Positions 23,441-36,547 of a DNA stretch of 64,000 nt are shown here, piece by piece. The position numbers and the translations under genes were made by a program. Position 1 is the first letter of the stretch, and each line of letters begins with the position of its first letter. The DNA is from Atherinomorus stipes (taxonomy: Eukaryota; Chordata; Actinopteri; Atheriniformes; Atherinidae). The notes under the pieces were generated by a model. The model saw only the letters and a program-made list of their open reading frames with translations. It made no database searches and was not told where the DNA came from. Location of the stretch: contig JALJCO010009074.1 in NCBI GenBank assembly GCA_023101725.1, positions 434,001 to 498,000 on the forward strand, given 5' to 3'.

Positions 23441-23995
23441 TTAAAACCAGACATATTACAAACATCTTCAAAACAAGTCAGTCTGTAGCAGCAGCAGTTG
23501 CACCGTAGTCACATGACGCTAAAAGGAATGCTGGGATATGAAGTTCTTCCTGAATAACAGGGACTTTTCCACATGCTAGACTAATGCTAAGGGAACAAGA
23601 TCTTGTGAGATTTTGAAGCAGAACAGCGAGATCTTTTGGGATTTCAATAAAAGTTCAATATAGAAACACAGTTTTCCGCTGTAGCCTATCGGGTAGCATG
23701 ATACTACAGTCTCTCCTTCTGCCAAACCAATCACAAACGCAGACCCAGGCTAGAGGCTGAATTGGAATTCAGTGTTTTGGCCCTTTCAGACTCGCACTGG
23801 AAAGTGGTAATATTGCAGACTCAGTCCTTTATAACGCTTGCATTCAGACGTAGCTTTTAATTTGATAATGGCTTTTTTTTTTTTTTTTTGATAAATATCG
23901 ATATCGACCGATATCAGACATCTCCAGTTATTTCCTTAGAAATTATTTTGAAAACATTTAAAATGGATAAATTTTATTTACCTTTTACTCTGTTA

Positions 23996-24075
23996 TTGTA
24001 TGATAGCTACAACTTTTTCATAAAAAAAAAAAAAAAAAATAATACATCTACAGAACATCTAGAGGGGTGAAGAAT
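23996..24075. mobile_element. Fragment of the TTAA MITE family found in the c1qtnf6-like 3' UTR
   Basis: ATAGCTACAACTTTTTCAT then ACATCTACAGAACATCTAGA and GGGTGAAGAATAAA match the left end of the 43689-44193 element with about 10-15 percent divergence. Its right end is absent. Confidence 0.6.
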
Positions 24076-24258
24076 AAAAATAAATATTTATGGCATGTAA
24101 ATTGATTTTTTTTTTTTTGTATTGGAGCTTTCACTACATTGTCACTTCCTTGTCCCTGAGCCATTTCTTTCAGCTATCGTTTCACACATGTGCATGTTTT
24201 GATTGTGTTTAACCCACAATGCCGTTTGTGATGTGGTCCACTTCCTGTATTTAGTTAA

Positions 24259-25019
24259 AGCAGAACTCAGTAACTTCAGCTCGGGGCTCCCCCTAGTGGC
24301 GTACTTTCACTGTGGTAAAGTTCAAACCCCCCTGCACCCCCACAGCACACAGACGGCTTCTCTACCTGTCTTTCCTCTATTTTGATCGCTGGATATATTT
24401 CTAAGCTGTTTACTAGCTTGTTGATGCTACTTTGCTGCGTTGGTAGCAGCACCTCGTCTCCCTCTGCTCAAAGCAAAGACCTGTATCTTCTGAAACGGGA
24501 CGTTTTACCCGCGATTTGCGGGTAAATATGCCGTGGATTATATTTTTCTCTGGTGTTGGCGAGTAGCAGGTAAGAATACGAACTTTTATTTACTTTTTGC
24601 GGACGTGACAAGTGATTATTGAGCCTGAAGCAGTGATGCTTCACCCGGCGCCCAGGCAGCGCAAGCTACGTGAATCACTCTGGTCCAGCAAAGAGTTGGT
24701 TATGAGAGCCAGGAGCCGTGTTTAGGTGGTGTGAAGCTAAAGAAATGTTTTCTTCGAATCAGCGCTGGTAGTCTGGTTAAAATCAGAGCTGGAAGCAGCT
24801 GGGTAGATAGGGGACCTGAGTACCGTACAGCGGTTTCTGTTGTCGCAAGTTCTGCTCGGGTCGGCGCAGGCAAAGTTGTATAGAGCTGCTTGCAGGCCAC
24901 AGGCACCGGCCGGAGGGGGGGGGGTGGGGGGCATTGAATCGCTCCGTAAACACTTTGTTTAGCCCCACGGGGATTCCGAAAAGCATTTATTGAGGTAAAA
25001 AAGTTACTGAGTTTCTCCT
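24259..25019. mobile_element. TTAA-flanked non-autonomous DNA transposon
   Basis: Ends AGCAGAACTCAGTAACTTC and (reverse complement) AGGAGAAACTCAGTAACTT, flanked by TTAA at 24255-24258 and 25020-25023. Fragments of the same family lie at 55984-56160 (left end) and about 62375-62585 (right end). Long open frames on its minus strand have no recognisable domain. Confidence 0.85.
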
Positions 25020-25150
25020 TTAACTTAAAGCGTACTGGCCTATATTTTTTTAGGTAAACCAGGGTTTGCCTTTTTTGATCCCCATCAAAGTTTTGTGGCA
25101 CGTTCATACCTTTTGAAATGAACTGGACTTTCCGAGCAAACAAACTTTAA

Positions 25151-26034
25151 AGGGGAGGTTAGTTTTTTTTCAATCTGGACCTATTTTCTAGCATTAAAAT
25201 ATGTTCATTTACTCACCCAGACAGTTTTGGTGCAACTTGAATTCCTTCGGGAGATATTTAGATCCACTCGAGATCAGCGTATGTCCCATATAATGGAAGT
25301 GATGGGGCAACCGCGCGTAGCCTCTAAATAAGGCATTATCTGCCACAAACTCCTTCATTTCACCAATGTTTTGTTATGAAACATTAGTCGTGCAGAGATG
25401 CGGGGATGTCTGACAGCTGGCGTGGGATGGTGCGCGTGGAGGTTGGAGCGGAGTGGAGCGCTCCTTTCTCTGCTCTCTCTGCTCTCAAACTCACCTGCTG
25501 TTTTGGGGGAGGGGGCTGCCCCCACATCATCCACCTGCTCGGGTGAACAGCATAACGCATAACGGCAGAGAGATGAGATAAATGGCACGAGCAGCAGCGG
25601 GAGGAATAGCGGGGAATCAGCACCATGGAGCGCAGAAAGTTTGACTCAGTTCGGCAGGTTAGAAGTTGACTGGCTTGATGACATCATCAACATGGCCTCC
25701 TGCTCCATCATCCAGCCTGATAGCTGCTCTCTGTATAGACGCAGACGTCCCGCGCCGCTCACTTCTGTGGCTGTGGTGTCGCTGGAATCTGGGTCGCGCC
25801 AAAATGCATCAAGAAAAGACCGACATCTATGAACGTGACCTGTGCGTGCGAGTGTGCACGCGCTCTCTTGCTCCAGCTTGCTCAAAGGCAGGAGGAGAGT
25901 ACAGCTGTAGGTGGAACGGTATGACCATCTGGTTTGACTTTTTTTTTTTTCTTTTTTTTTTTTTACATCTTAGGGTCATAGGAGACTGTGGCGGGTCCGA
26001 ATGAGCACGCCACAGTCTCGCTTAAATTGAAAAT
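25151..26034. mobile_element. Probable TTAA-type element, only left end recognised
   Basis: TTAA (25147-25150) is followed by AGGGGAGGTTAG, resembling the AGGGG ends at 19406 and 20249. No matching right end was found before the hAT remnant at 26035. The interior (25400-25900) is CpG-rich with no recognised gene, so the right limit is a guess. Confidence 0.4.
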
Positions 26035-26275
26035 TTAAGCATAATGATGAAAAAATAACCCAAAATAAACTTTAAGCTTTAGTGCAATGTTACAACCTTC
26101 CAAATATACTATTTTGTTAATGACACCCAACAAATTGCAGAATACTTTAACTTCAGAATAACTTTCAGGAATTATGTAAAGAAAAATGGCAGTTTCAGCT
26201 CGATAATATGAGTTTTGGGATTGTTTGATATGAAAATCTAAATCATGATCAAATTTCAATTTATTGCACAGCCCT
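26035..26275. mobile_element. hAT-like MITE remnant, right end
   Basis: Read on the minus strand the end is AAGGGCTGTGCAATAAATTG followed by TCATGATTTAGATTTTCATA, the usual terminus of a teleost hAT MITE group beginning CAGGGCTG. The other end is missing. Confidence 0.55.
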
Positions 26276-28922
26276 TGCTGTTGAGCAGTTTTTGTTGCAA
26301 ATTTGGTGTAAAAAGTTCTATATGAATAAAATTTGATTTGATTAGTTTTGATACTTTTTTGGCCTTAGAGGAAAGGCTGTGTGAGTGCGTCGGACGTGTT
26401 GTAAACAACTTAGCGGCGCATTATCACTACTGACAGGAGTGCAAAATGTAGGGTTGCGGAAGTGAACTGTAAACCTAGTACTACCAACTACTAGATGAAT
26501 TGTCTCAACAACCATGGCGTCATAAAACACGCTTAATGTAAAATATGACAGTGGCGATGCACGGCAGCATTTGAAATGGACATCTCTATTTTTGAACAAA
26601 AGGGAGCAAATGGGCCTTTAGACCAGTTCTGATCCCACTGAGCATTCGCATGCATGACTAAATCTACATTGAAACAAGTTAACTGGGTTTGTTGGTCAAA
26701 CTTTGTAACATTCTGCTCAGTAGAACAGAAATCTGGTTTTAATTAGACAGACTCAATAGTTTTTTGTTAAATATTATGAAAACATTAGGAAAAAGTTCTG
26801 GGATGAGTTGTGATTGAAATTTTAATTGCTTGACAGGCCTTTTATTATGAGACCAGGCCATCATATCAGCATAATAGTCCTTCCTGTCATCAAGTGACTG
26901 GTAACGTTGGTAAATGATAATCGGTCACATATTTTTACCGTCCCCATCAGTTTATCATTTAATCACAAGGGTCCACTTGTGAAGTAACCCAGGCCTGAAA
27001 AAACACAAAAGAATAAAATAAATTGGTGTATCTGTGCAGCAGAAAGTAGTATAAGTGTACTTGGCACTTCTCGCAAAAAGAATTGCGAGGGTTTTTTTTT
27101 TCTGTTTTGAACATTTCTATACACATTAACTTTGTAGTTGTCTCTTCTCTGTATGCTTACATTCCTGCGGCACTAAGTTTACTGCTGAGATAAACTACCC
27201 TACTGGGGAAACTGTGGTAACCACTGTACAAATATTCAGTAGCCAATAGGATTCTTTGATGCTTCAGAAATGTAATTTTTAGTGTCAGTTTACAGCATGC
27301 CAAGAAAAAAGAGAATCCAAATAGTCACTTAGATGTTCAGCAGCTTAATGTTCAGGCGTGCACCATCCAGCCTGCCTTTATGGTCTTCTTTTATTTCAAA
27401 GACATTCTTTTTCAAAGGTACTCTGGCCACTTTCTTGTTCTAGGAACTATACTTGAGTTAAAAGATGTTGAGACTTGAGAAGAAAGGATTAAAGCAAATA
27501 ATGATAATAATAATGAAAAAGTAGATATGATTTGAAGTAGCTGAATTTGAACTTGTGTTCTCTAACATCTAGCTTCCTGCAGCAGTTTTACAGATCCTGG
27601 AATCAGCTGTTGTGGTTACATTTTGCTGTCAGGGGCCAGATAAAAATGTTGAGGCAAAGCTCCAGTCATTTGGTTTTCTCACCGTCATGCTCCATCCATC
27701 ATCTCAAATCCTGTTAACACTCATCCATCACTGCAAAAATCCCCCTAGAGAATTTTTTCTGCCATTTCTTTCATGTGTCTTATCCATGTTTATTTTATTT
27801 CCTCAGGTTTTTTTCTCACATTTTTCTCCCAATCTTGTTTTCCTTTTTCCTGTTTGGTTTTCAGGGGATTAGTGTTACATGTCAGTTTTGAAGATGAAGA
27901 AAAAATACTGCAACAACAGAAAGCACATACTTTTGGTCCAAAAACTCTTCTCTCACCAGCTTTGTTTCTCTTAGAAGCTGACAGCTGGTTTCATCCAATA
28001 AACCTCAAGTGGGCAAAGTTAATGAATAAAGCACCGTAGTTTTGTCAGGAGCTGGTATAAACCAAAACAAAGATAAAAGGAAAGAATATTTGACTGATTC
28101 TTGTCATTGTAGCAGATTTGTATGAGTTGTCTCATCTTCATGAGGTGAAAAATTTATTAACGCAACTATAATTCATCATGATTCTATTAGATCTATTGGA
28201 TTCTATCAGTTTGGATAAATGGCATTATATTTGAATAATGTATTGCATCTTAAAATTTACATTGGAAAAAAGCTGATTTGTCTTTTTTTTTCAGCAAATT
28301 GGGAGCCGTTTACTGTCAGTACAAGTGCAAGCAATGCATTTTTCCGAAATAGTACACATTTAAAAATGTAACATTAGTAGGATTATATAATATTACAGTA
28401 CACATTGGAGAGACTGCAGCCATCTGTGTGTACATTTAATGTAAGCCCGAGGAGCTGGGAGAAGGCAAACTCACATAATGTTACTGTTTTAAGAGAGCAG
28501 CTGTCAGCGGGGGTAGCACTGAACTTTGTGAGAAGCCCCGATCCAGTGTACAGTAGATGGGTCACAGACTGCATACATAATGCAAACAGGAGAAACGAGA
28601 TAATTCCTCAGAAAGCAGCTCCTTTGAAAATGATATGCATTGTGTTCGGTACATGTTGCTTTTTCAGAAACAATGGCTCTATTTCTGGAAAGAGATGCTG
28701 AAATCTCTAAAACTGTTTGTTCATGAACAGGATAAACAGTTGAAAGATCACATAGACGGATGGATTTATCTATTTTAATAAATCAGGTTTTTCTTGGTAT
28801 CTTGATTGTTTTGCATGAACACAGAGAGACAACTAAATGATGAACAGGAACCTACAGGCTCAGTATAAACTGTTGAATTTTGTCTGCAGTTATGCTAGTA
28901 TTTTCAGGGTAATATACTGTAT
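26276..28922. other. Unannotated sequence
   Basis: No gene or full repeat recognised. A short AATAAAATTTGATTTGATT motif near 26325-26342 is another retroelement tail. If the 21.1 kb donor is real, this region is intron of the c1qtnf6-like gene. Confidence 0.4.
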
Positions 28923-28926
28923 TTAA

Positions 28927-30063
28927 AGTTATACCGTGTAACTTTTGGCCACTAGGAGCGCTAAACCTGCAACAGCGCCAACGTCTAACAGGCCTCACGG
29001 CAATGACGCAAATTTAAATCTCCTCTCCCGTGTTTGGATATTGAAACAAACGAGTCCATCAGATTCAAGAATTTCCTAAAGGATTTTTCACTATTGGAGG
29101 ATCTGCCCCTGGCGCAGATATGCGCCTCTAACTGTTTCCAATTACATGTTTACATAGCTGAAACATCACACACACAAACGCACAATGCAAAGATAAATGC
29201 GCAATCAAAACCGGCCACAAAACCAAGTTGTAGTTTTGTGCACTGAATGAAGTCGTAACTTTGGCAAAACTCATGTTTGTTATGAAAACGTCTGGATTAG
29301 CTCAGCTTACGGGACATTACAGTGGCTCTGCTTCCTTCTGAACAGCGTATGAAAACCATACAACTAAACCAAGAAAACTGCAGATCGCTCCGTTACTGCT
29401 TTGATATTTGTATGAATTACAGAAAACGCATTTATTGCTGCAAACCAGCCACAATTGCACAAAATGTTTAGGGAGTCACGTTAGCTTTGGTCTATAGTAA
29501 TTCCAGCCGTGTTTCGCTAACAGGAAACTATCGGCAGCTTATACGGCTCTGATTGACGTTGTTTTGGATAAACGCTGAGTGAAAAAAAAAAGAAAGCATC
29601 ACATTCTCGTATGTTTACACAACAGACAAACTTACTTACCAGTCTAATGATACCGGTGCAAACAGAGAGTGGAGTTTAGCTTCCACACTTGTATCTCCAA
29701 CGACTGAATTCTTTTCCAACGTCCACTCGTGTTTTTGATCTGACCTGCTCAGACATCACTTTCATCTTTTTACTTTGTTCCGCCATGAATAAACTTCGAG
29801 CAATGAGAGAAAGTAGCACAAGTACAGCTTTCTGTGTTTATCTCATAGGCTGTATGGTTTATCTATGAGGAGCCGTAAAGCAACTTGTTTTACGGCACTT
29901 TCATCGACGGCCCGCCTCTCCAAAGCTACGATGTCTGGTTTCTGCAGAGGGCAGCCCGCTCAGAGTGCTGACATGCGTCAGTCACTGTATATTGGCCCGA
30001 AAAATCATCTAATACTGCTCATTTTAGGCTTAATGTCAGAGTCAAAAGTTACACGGTATAACT
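28927..30063. mobile_element. TTAA-flanked non-autonomous DNA transposon
   Basis: Identical 20-bp terminal inverted repeats AGTTATACCGTGTAACTTTT, flanked by TTAA at 28923-28926 and 30064-30067. The size is about 1.14 kb and no transposase is seen. The perfect ends suggest it is relatively young. Confidence 0.9.
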
Positions 30064-30067
30064 TTAA

Positions 30068-31565
30068 GGCAGAAATCTCAAACTCTGGGATATTCTGCTT
30101 AATACTCTAGAAAAATTATATGACTTGTAGAACAGCATTTTGGTTAATAAGATGACAGTTATGTGTCTGCAGATGTAAATGCTCCAGTCAGTGTATTGGC
30201 GATAAGCTACAATATGAGGGCAGCTGTTTAACTTTCTGATAAAGCAAAATAAGAAGTGTTAGTCTATCACTTTGATATCAAGAAATAAGTAAGTCTGGAT
30301 GGCAAAACTGACACAAACACAAATACTCTAGTTTAAATAAGAGCAATAAATACTGAATGATATCAAAGACCCTGAATGGCAAAGACGTGATAGCAGTGAA
30401 ACGACCCATCACACTGGGTTTGATCTAACACCAGTTTGTGTGAAAGCTTGGACGTAACTGCTCATCTAAATGTCTTCAAACTTGCTGTGTTGAAAGTAGA
30501 TCAAATGATGAGGTGTTGATAAAAGAGAAGAACACACAGAGACAGTCATAAATGACAGCCTGTAAATGTCTTTAAATGAAAAGCTTAGGTTTTCCACTAG
30601 TTAGCCTTTGATTTTGTTTGCCCACTGACAAAAATATAAAATCTTCCAGCAAGTCCTGGCATGACCAGTTTGTGTGATTTTGTCATTGAGAAAAAAAAAA
30701 TTGTTCCTCAAAGGGTCCACTCCTTGTGGGATTTTTCCTTAAAACATACTCTGTGTACTATTGTTTATTTGTGTATTTTTTCTCAGAGCCCGAATTATAA
30801 ATGGTCTTTATGCTGCTGGTCTTTATTGTGTTATTGTGAGTCACCCCGCAAGAGATTTTTGTGAGGGATGTTCTCGTCATCCCACATCATCCAGCGCAAC
30901 TTGTGAGTCTTTCTCCACAACTGGTTCAGAAACGGAGAACACAGCTGGAAGCAGAGATGGTCGATGAGATCTTGTTTATGCAGCAATTTCTGAATAACAC
31001 GAATGAAGCCTCAAAGACGCAAAATAAAAGACTACAGGGACACAGTCAAGTGGTTCAGTGCAATATTATGAAAGTTGAAAAAAAAATGTTACGAGCAAGT
31101 GCTCCTTGAGATAAACTTTCAAATAACCTATTATGTCTGCTGTGCTCTTCTCTTTTTCTTATTGTAAATGAAAATGTGACAAAGCAGCAGGTTATCACAT
31201 TAAATAGTCAACGGGAATGAATGAAGAAAAGAAACGCAGAAGAAGGAGGGACAGGATGTAGACTTGTGTTAAACACTTGTGCTGAAAGGCAACAGTGAAG
31301 GTAACTGTTGTTTGCAGAAATGCACAGGAAATACGCTGCAACCGCAGAATCAAGTGTAAGTCCTAGTGGAAGAATTTAAGGGGGCAATAAATACTTTTGT
31401 TCTGCGCCCCCCCCCCCCCCCCCCCCCCCTCCCCTTGATGTTCTGTGGATATAGCTTATTATTATCTTTTTAATATAATATTTTTGATGAAAAAGTCGTA
31501 GCTATCACCTAAAATGTTTGGGTTTTTAAGTAAAACTTTGATTATGCCAAATTTGAGTTTTCTTA
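30068..31565. other. Unannotated sequence with poly-C tract
   Basis: Nothing recognised apart from a near-continuous C run at about 31407-31434. Small open frames at 30761-31109 have no domain I know. Confidence 0.4.
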
Positions 31566-31894
31566 AAGATGCATTATGAAACTTTATGACTGTGAAATTC
31601 TGCATTCCTGACTCGAATGATGGCACAGCATCCCGGGGTTTACCACCACGTCACACGCTAGCAAACATGTACTGTTTTCAACATGGACCGTGACAGATTC
31701 AGCAAAGAAATACAAGAAGCTAATGTAGGAAGAGAGGAAAAAGAAGGAAGGAGGGACAGAGTAAGAAAAAAGACAACAGTCAATATAAGACTGTGTTTCA
31801 CTGGAGAGAACTTCGTATAAGATGCAATATGGATGATGAATTAGCCATTGATAGAGGGCGTCTCACGGAGAAAATCGGCAGAAGTTTTGCAGTG

Positions 31895-31919
<25 letters not shown>
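31566..31919. mobile_element. Possible TTAA-type left end cut by LINE insertion
   Basis: CTTAAAGATGCATTATGAAA at about 31563 resembles TTAA-element starts elsewhere in the window. An A run at about 31893-31921 precedes the LINE. No right end was identified. Confidence 0.3.
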
Positions 31920-31921
<2 letters not shown>

Positions 31922-31926
<5 letters not shown>

Positions 31927-34753
31927 GAATGCGCTGCTAGGTAGCTGCAATTTGTGAAAGCTCTCCTTAACTTTTGTGTTTTTTTCTAATATAGTTGTCT
32001 TTTTTTATCGACATTATTCGTCAGATTAGGTTTTTCTTGGAGGATTTTTTATGCTGGTTTCAACGGTGTGCAATTCGGGAGATTTTTCCTCGTATATTGG
32101 CTTTTTTCACTGCTTGTTATGATGTGTATCCATAGCAACGGAAAAATTGTTTACCACCGTGATCAACTGTTAAAACTCTCCAAATCAAGATTTTAGCGAA
32201 ATAACACGTAAATAGTGGAGTTAAGGAGAAAGAAAGAGGATGCAGGGCAGGGGTAAGGAGAGAGAAAAAGGTGGAGATTTAAACCGTTTTTCCAACTGTT
32301 GTGATGGGTAACGTGAGATCGCTAGCTAACAAGATGGACGAGCTCGAAGTGCTAACAAGGTCTAGAAAGAGTAAGAGAATGCAGTTCATGTGTTTCATGA
32401 GACTTGGCTGCATGAACACATCCGGACTGTAATGCGTTGTACAGGCAAGACGGTCGTGCGGACCGAAATATAAGCTAGGGGAAGCGGAAGGGAGGCGGAA
32501 TTGAGTGCTGGTAGTAGCGCTGGTGTCATCAGGACACGTCACTGTAAGGAGAGTTGCAAAGAGACATTGAACTGTTAGCTGTGAGTTTCCGTCCATATTA
32601 TTTAAGAGAGTTTGCCTGTGTTTTTGGTAGCGGTTTATATAATACCAGGTACCGCACCAGAGCAGCCTGTGTGTCATAGCTCCGTCGTGGCTAAACTACA
32701 AACACAGCTCCAAACTCATTCATAGGTTCTGGAGACTTCAACGTCTCCTCTCTGCTACGTTGCCAACTTTCAGCAGTTTGTAGCTGCTCCACAGAGAAAA
32801 TAAGATGTTGGACTTATTTTATGCAAATAAAAGAATGCATAAGCTCCCTGCCTGCTTAGGAAGATCTGTCATATCTGGTTTTCTCACCTCCACCTACAAG
32901 CCCATTGTTAGAGCAACAGTCATTAGGAGGACAATTAAAACTGGTTACTGAGGCTGAAGATGCTTGAGAGGGTGTTTGAGGCCACAGACTGGAATGTCTT
33001 GTGAACCTCATGGAGATGACATCAACACCATGACTGAGTGTGTGACAGATTACATAAACTTTGTGTGGACAGCATCGTTCCAACAAGAACAGTGAGGTGC
33101 TTCCCCAATAACAAACCCTGGTCACAGGACCTGAAAAAGCTGCTGAACATAAAAAGAAAGCTTTAGGGATGGAGACAGGGAGTTACTGAAGACCACAAAA
33201 AAAATGAAAAAAGACTAAGAAGTGAAGGAGGACTAAGGAAGAAGTTGGAGAGCAGCTCCAGCAGAAAATGTGAGGGATGTATGGTCGGGAATGAAGAAAA
33301 TCACTGGCTTCAAGTTAAAGGGGGACCAGACTGATGGAGGTTGGACAGAGCTAACGAACTGAACATGTTCTTCAATAGGTTAGTTCCCCTGCCGACAACC
33401 CAACATTCCACACACCCTCCATGAGCTCACAGCTTTCCTGTCCCACCTCCACTCTGTCCCCTGCACCTCAGTCATGGACCTGAACACAGCCTCTCTCCCT
33501 CCACATAGGCAACCTGAGACCTCTTTGCCTCCACCTCCAGCCTGACTGTCTCCTGTGACCAGGTCAAGAAACAATAGAAAAATGAACCGGAAAAGGCTGC
33601 AGGTAGATGGTGTCAGTCCCAGAGTTCTCAAGACCTGCTCAGAACAACTATGTCCGGTTCTCCAGCACCTTTTTAACCCAGCCTGAGACAGAAAGGTTCC
33701 TGTGCTGTGGAAAACATCCTGTCTTGTTAGTCCCTAAAAAACCACAACGCTGAACCAAATGATAAGCCGTTGCTCTGCATCTCCATCATGAAGTCCTGGG
33801 AGACTCTTACGGCTCACCTCAACAAGCAAGTGAACACCTTTAGGACCCATTAGTTCGCATATCGTATGGGCTTGGGGTTGAAGACGCCATCATCTTCTTG
33901 CTTAGAGAGCCCCTCTCATCTGGACCAGTAGGCAGCCTTTGAGGGTCTGTTCTTTGATTTTTAAGTGCATTTAATACTATTGCTGTGCTAGTGGAAGCTC
34001 CATACTTCCAGGTGGTCCCTCCACAACCACTGGATTTCGATCCTCACAAAAGCCAGTGGAGTGGGTTGTGTGTCTGAGATGGTGGTAGCAGCACGGAGCA
34101 CCACAAGGGACTGTACTCTCACCATTCCTTTTACACTGTACACCTAGCTTCAGTACAATGGTCGCAGAGATTGGTGTGTTGTGGGGTGTATTAGTGATGG
34201 AAAGAAGCCGAATAAGGGATGTAATAGTTTGTAAATGGTGCAGTATGCTATTTAAATCGCAGACTAAAGAGAGTGTTGCTTAGGAGGAGAAGAATGCAGC
34301 ATGTCTGTCTCATCCTGGAGAGGAGGTGGAGGTGGTAGAGAACTACAAATACCTTGGAGTTGCTGGACAAAGTTGATTGGAAATGCAAGTGACTACATTA
34401 CAAGAAAGGTAGGCAGACTTTCTTCTTGGCTAAATATTTTTAAAAGATGTTGATTCTTTATAGTTGTGGTTGAAAGTGAATTGTGAGCCTTGCTGGGGCG
34501 CAGCATCAGAACCAGAGACTTGAAGAAATTAAACAGCTGATCAAGAAGTGGTTGTGCTGGGGATAACTCTGGAGCCGCTGGGCTGATCGTTCAAAAAGAA
34601 TGCTTCACAGCTGATGAAGATAATGGAGGACACTTCCCATCCTCTCCACAACACGGTGAAGAATCAAAGAGTGTGTTAGTGGGAGGCGCGCGTTCGCTGT
34701 AGGACGGAGAGATACAGGATTTTCGCGCAACTCCTAAGCGTTGTTTTTGTTTT

Positions 34754-34788
<35 letters not shown>

Positions 34789-34852
34789 GAGCTTTTACAA
34801 TACTGAATTTCCCTTCGGGGATGAATAAAGTATTTTTCATTCATTTCATTTC
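31922..34852 (+). mobile_element. L2/CR1-like LINE riddled with one-base deletions
   Basis: Colinear with the 51643-55262 copy from the 5' region (CGCTGCTAGGTAGCTGCAAT) to the 3' tail (GGGATGAATAAAGTATTTTT). Endonuclease, linker and reverse-transcriptase regions are all present, but dozens of one- or two-base deletions break every frame. Most lost bases are C in contexts such as TCA to TA, ACA to AA, GCT to GT and TCT to TT, while substitutions look modest. No segment can be functional as written. Confidence 0.9.
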
Positions 34853-35651
34853 AGTGTGTCTGTAATATTTTTTATTCTGGATGAATCATACTGAGAAATC
34901 ACAGAGAAAGAGAAATTATTACCTGTTTGTATGTTACACAATAACATGCTTCCTGTAAAAGGTCCGGAGCACTTTTCCTCAGAGATGTGCTGAATGTGAA
35001 AGCATCAGATTTTAAAATTATAACAGATGTTCTTGCATCCACTTGAGTCCAGTACTGCATGTGTACATATACAGTTTCCCCTCCATCTTTTTTTCTTTTT
35101 TCCTCTTAGACTTCACGGTCCAAAACTCCTTGAATACGCATGATATCTCCCAAGTCACAAGATAATCTCATCTAAGACTTTGATCTTCAGATCCATGTTT
35201 TTCTGCTCTTGGAATAATAATAATAATAAAAAAAATCATTTTGCTAAAGATTTCCTTTCTTTTCTTTTAACACGTCCTCTGTGATGTCCATTATTTCCAA
35301 GAGTGAATTAACTGTGAGGTGTTTGTAGAAAAGGTTCATAAAACAGTCGAGCCTTAAGACTTTACTTTAACAAGAGGAAATTTTTATTGTCATAGAAATT
35401 TCCGGCCGCTAGACCAATAATCCACAGGAATGTGAACAATTTGTACAGACCAAGTAACAATACTGGCCAGCAGAGTTGGGTTTGGATTTCACTTTGGTTT
35501 ACTGGACAAGGGAATAATTATGTCTCATTTTGTACAGCCACAAATATCCACACACATCATCTTTTCAATGATACTTGCATAAAATTAAAAAATGAAACAT
35601 TCAACAACAGCATGTTTAATCCACTCTTTATGTTTTGCATTCCTGTTTCAG
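34853..35651. other. Sequence upstream of the c1qtnf6-like coding exon
   Basis: AT-rich with a short TAA repeat near 35213-35227. It ends in a good acceptor, TTTTGCATTCCTGTTTCAG at 35633-35651, so it is probably intron rather than promoter. No other gene seen. Confidence 0.5.
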
Positions 35652-35844
35652 GTTGTGGCAGCCATGTTGACGGTGTGTTTGAGGCTTCTGTTGTTACTCC
35701 ACTTGGCTTGCTGTGTCCCCTCCCCCTCCAGACCTCCTTCCAGACTCTGCAGACGGTGCTGCGACCATCTAGAACCCCCAGCGGGCACAGCTCATTATCA
35801 AATGCCTGAAGTCAGAACTGTCATCAATATGACCATCCTCAAAG
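35652..35844 (+). CDS. c1qtnf6: C1q/TNF-related protein (C1QTNF6-like), first coding exon
   Basis: Encodes residues 1-60 of a secreted C1q/TNF-superfamily adipokine. The acceptor AG is at 35650-35651; translation is placed at the ATG at 35664, in good Kozak context (GCAGCCATGT), with 12 nt of 5' UTR in this exon. The product starts with a hydrophobic signal peptide (LRLLLLLHLACC, about residues 6-17), then a cysteine cluster LCRRCC (C29, C32, C33) probably used for disulphide-linked multimers, and an N-glycosylation site N55-M-T just before ILKG. In known CTRP1/CTRP6 proteins a CxRCC motif and an INxTILKG motif sit in the same places. The donor AAAG|GTACT leaves one base of a glycine codon, matching the next exon's phase. 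The short N-terminal region favours CTRP6 over CTRP1. Confidence 0.8.
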
Positions 35845-35911
35845 GTACTACAAGCTTGGGTAGCTTCTACTAGCCAGCTGTTCTTGTTGCATGCAGACTG
35901 TGTTGACTTAA

Positions 35912-36442
35912 AAGGTACAGCATGTAAGAATTGCTGACATCTAGTGGTAAAGATGGGTCTTTGAAAGAAAAGATGTTTTCTTTCAAGTGACTTCATATTC
36001 CAGCACTGTTGTGAATGGATGGTGGCCGTTAGTGGCCAAAATTCTCCCAGACATAAAGATGTTTTCATCTGTGAGTGGATCCAGAGGTCTCAGGTGTAGC
36101 TATGACTGGACTATGAATAACTACTTTAATGACTTTTAATGCATTACTTATCCCAACTCCCATTTAACAAAGTTGGTACAGGAGGTTTAATGTTTAGAGG
36201 GTTCTCACTTCACTCACATTGTTTTGTCCATTTAGGGACACTAGTAAAAATGACGGCACAAAAATGGCAGCCTCCATGTATGCGCACCCCCAGCGAGTAT
36301 ATATAATTGACTAAGTATAAGAAAATAAACATATAACAGCTATTCAAGTGAAGCGATCACACATCAATAGAAACACAGTTTTGGATTATATATTATATTT
36401 TTCTGCCAGTGACCTTCATTTTTTTTTTCTCGCAATGTACCT
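35912..36442. mobile_element. TTAA-flanked MITE in intron
   Basis: Ends AAGGTACAGCATG and (reverse complement) AGGTACATTGCGAG with TTAA at 35908-35911 and 36443-36446. The inverted repeats are short and offset by one A, so the termini are approximate. Confidence 0.6.
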
Positions 36443-36547
36443 TTAAATATGTACTATTTTATATATGAGTTAGTTACTCTGCCTTTCAGCTCCTCTTTTT
36501 ATTACTGAAAGAGTTAACCTGGAATGAGTCTTTTACACCTGCTTTAA

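Noticed and set aside
24700..25143. Minus-strand open frame of 147 codons
   Set aside because: Crosses the right end of a TTAA-flanked MITE and its flank, proline-rich by composition, no domain recognised.
30661..31109. Three overlapping plus-strand open frames
   Set aside because: A weak acceptor-like sequence precedes them, but no protein family or consistent exon structure could be recognised.
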